From NCBI GenBank assembly GCA_034401795.1, contig CM067369.1:188068742-188132741 (forward strand): a DNA stretch of 64,000 nt, read 5' to 3'. Position numbers and translations under genes: made by a program. Source of the DNA: Chaetoderma sp. LZ-2023a. Taxonomy: Eukaryota; Mollusca; Caudofoveata; Chaetodermatida; Chaetodermatidae. Shown here one piece after another: positions 63,853 through 64,000 of this stretch (position 1 is its first letter; every line of letters starts with the position of its first letter). Under the pieces are notes generated by a model that worked only from the letters and a program-made list of their open reading frames with translations, made no database searches and was not told the DNA's origin.

Positions 63853-64000
63853 TCCTTTCCAGAGTATCCATCAATCATATGACGTCATATGACGTCATAA
63901 TCAGCTGAGCGGCGGGTAAGATGACGTCATAATCATTACGTCATAAATGATTCTATTTGGCCCGTCTTTAACTCGTGATGGTCCGACACGTTATACGAAT
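63853..64000 (+). mobile_element. Family M MITE, cut by window end
   Basis: CTCCTTTCCAGAGTATCCAT, three perfect CREs (TGACGTCATATGACGTCA, then ATGACGTCATAATC) and the spacer to CCGACACGTTATACGAAT. It closely matches the A halves at 3191 and 10623 (sub-type with CCAGAGTA). Confidence 0.9.

Overview
This is a stretch of nuclear DNA from an animal, most likely a marine invertebrate (inference). It is AT-rich, packed with short non-autonomous transposons, long microsatellites and decayed LINEs, and spliceosomal-type signals appear where an exon can be suspected. There is no bacterial gene density, no operon, no rRNA or tRNA gene, no CRISPR array and no LTR or retrovirus-like element that I can support. 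I find no intact host gene. The best host candidates are one 111-nt exon (47960-48070, +) and a 17-nt microexon (59528-59544, +) with compatible phase. If both are real, at least the right-hand quarter of the window is intron.

The dominant feature is a family of miniature inverted-repeat elements of about 380-400 bp, here called family M. About 32 copies or fragments cover roughly 9.7 kb by my coordinates. Its layout is fixed. The 'A end' has a terminal inverted repeat of the form GGACCTTTCCAG, or the sub-type GGAGGATTCCAG, followed by a cluster of perfect TGACGTCA (CRE/ATF) sites. Then come a conserved spacer with AATAAA, a central palindrome of about 90 bp closing on GCTGTTGCTGCC/GGCAGCAACAGC, and a 'B end' with a consensus splice donor (antisense), ATCGATCGAT, CCACCC and CCCCGCCC boxes and the matching terminal repeat. 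'+' means A to B. Several copies are nested in other repeats, and these suggest a 3-bp ATT target duplication.

The same central palindrome also occurs without the M ends: in 'solo' copies (family P1) and, with altered sequence, in a family with CAAAACAGAAACA-type flanks (P2). At least four more unrelated short families share the design of a nearly perfect palindrome on a tiny loop: Q (core ACTGGCTCGGT/ACCGAGCCAGT), R (about 355 bp, ends AAAGGTGTATATTCACA), S (about 100 bp, GGTTACTGGGCC) and T (GATGTTGCTGTC). A genome dominated by hairpin-cored elements, some apparently sharing or exchanging cores, is the most unusual thing here.

Other mobile DNA: one non-LTR retrotransposon family is present as four decayed pieces (2250-4160 +, 37010-38230 -, 46680-47562 +, 57100-57840 +). 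There is also a CR1/Jockey-type RT fragment (56590-57045 -), LINE C-terminal scraps near 22570, 26260 and 58165, and a LINE-like 3' tail near 690. Two decayed copies of a multicopy family with THEEAD and GCDT motifs lie in opposite orientation (13930-15105 -, 30170-31190 +).

Layout: 0-5 kb LINE A, M copies and two giant ACGC microsatellites; 5-13 kb M, S and R elements plus a ~180-bp tandem array; 13-16 kb THEEAD copy; 16-30 kb dense hairpin elements, trinucleotide array, R pair; 30-33 kb second THEEAD copy, foldback and 40-bp tandem repeat; 33-39 kb (GA)/(CT) pair and LINE C; 39-46 kb M, P, Q and S elements; 46-48 kb LINE B inside an M copy; 48-50 kb candidate exon, R/V elements and GGCT/GGGT array; 50-56 kb nested M copies; 56-59 kb LINE pieces; 59-64 kb microexon candidate and more M, P2 and T copies.
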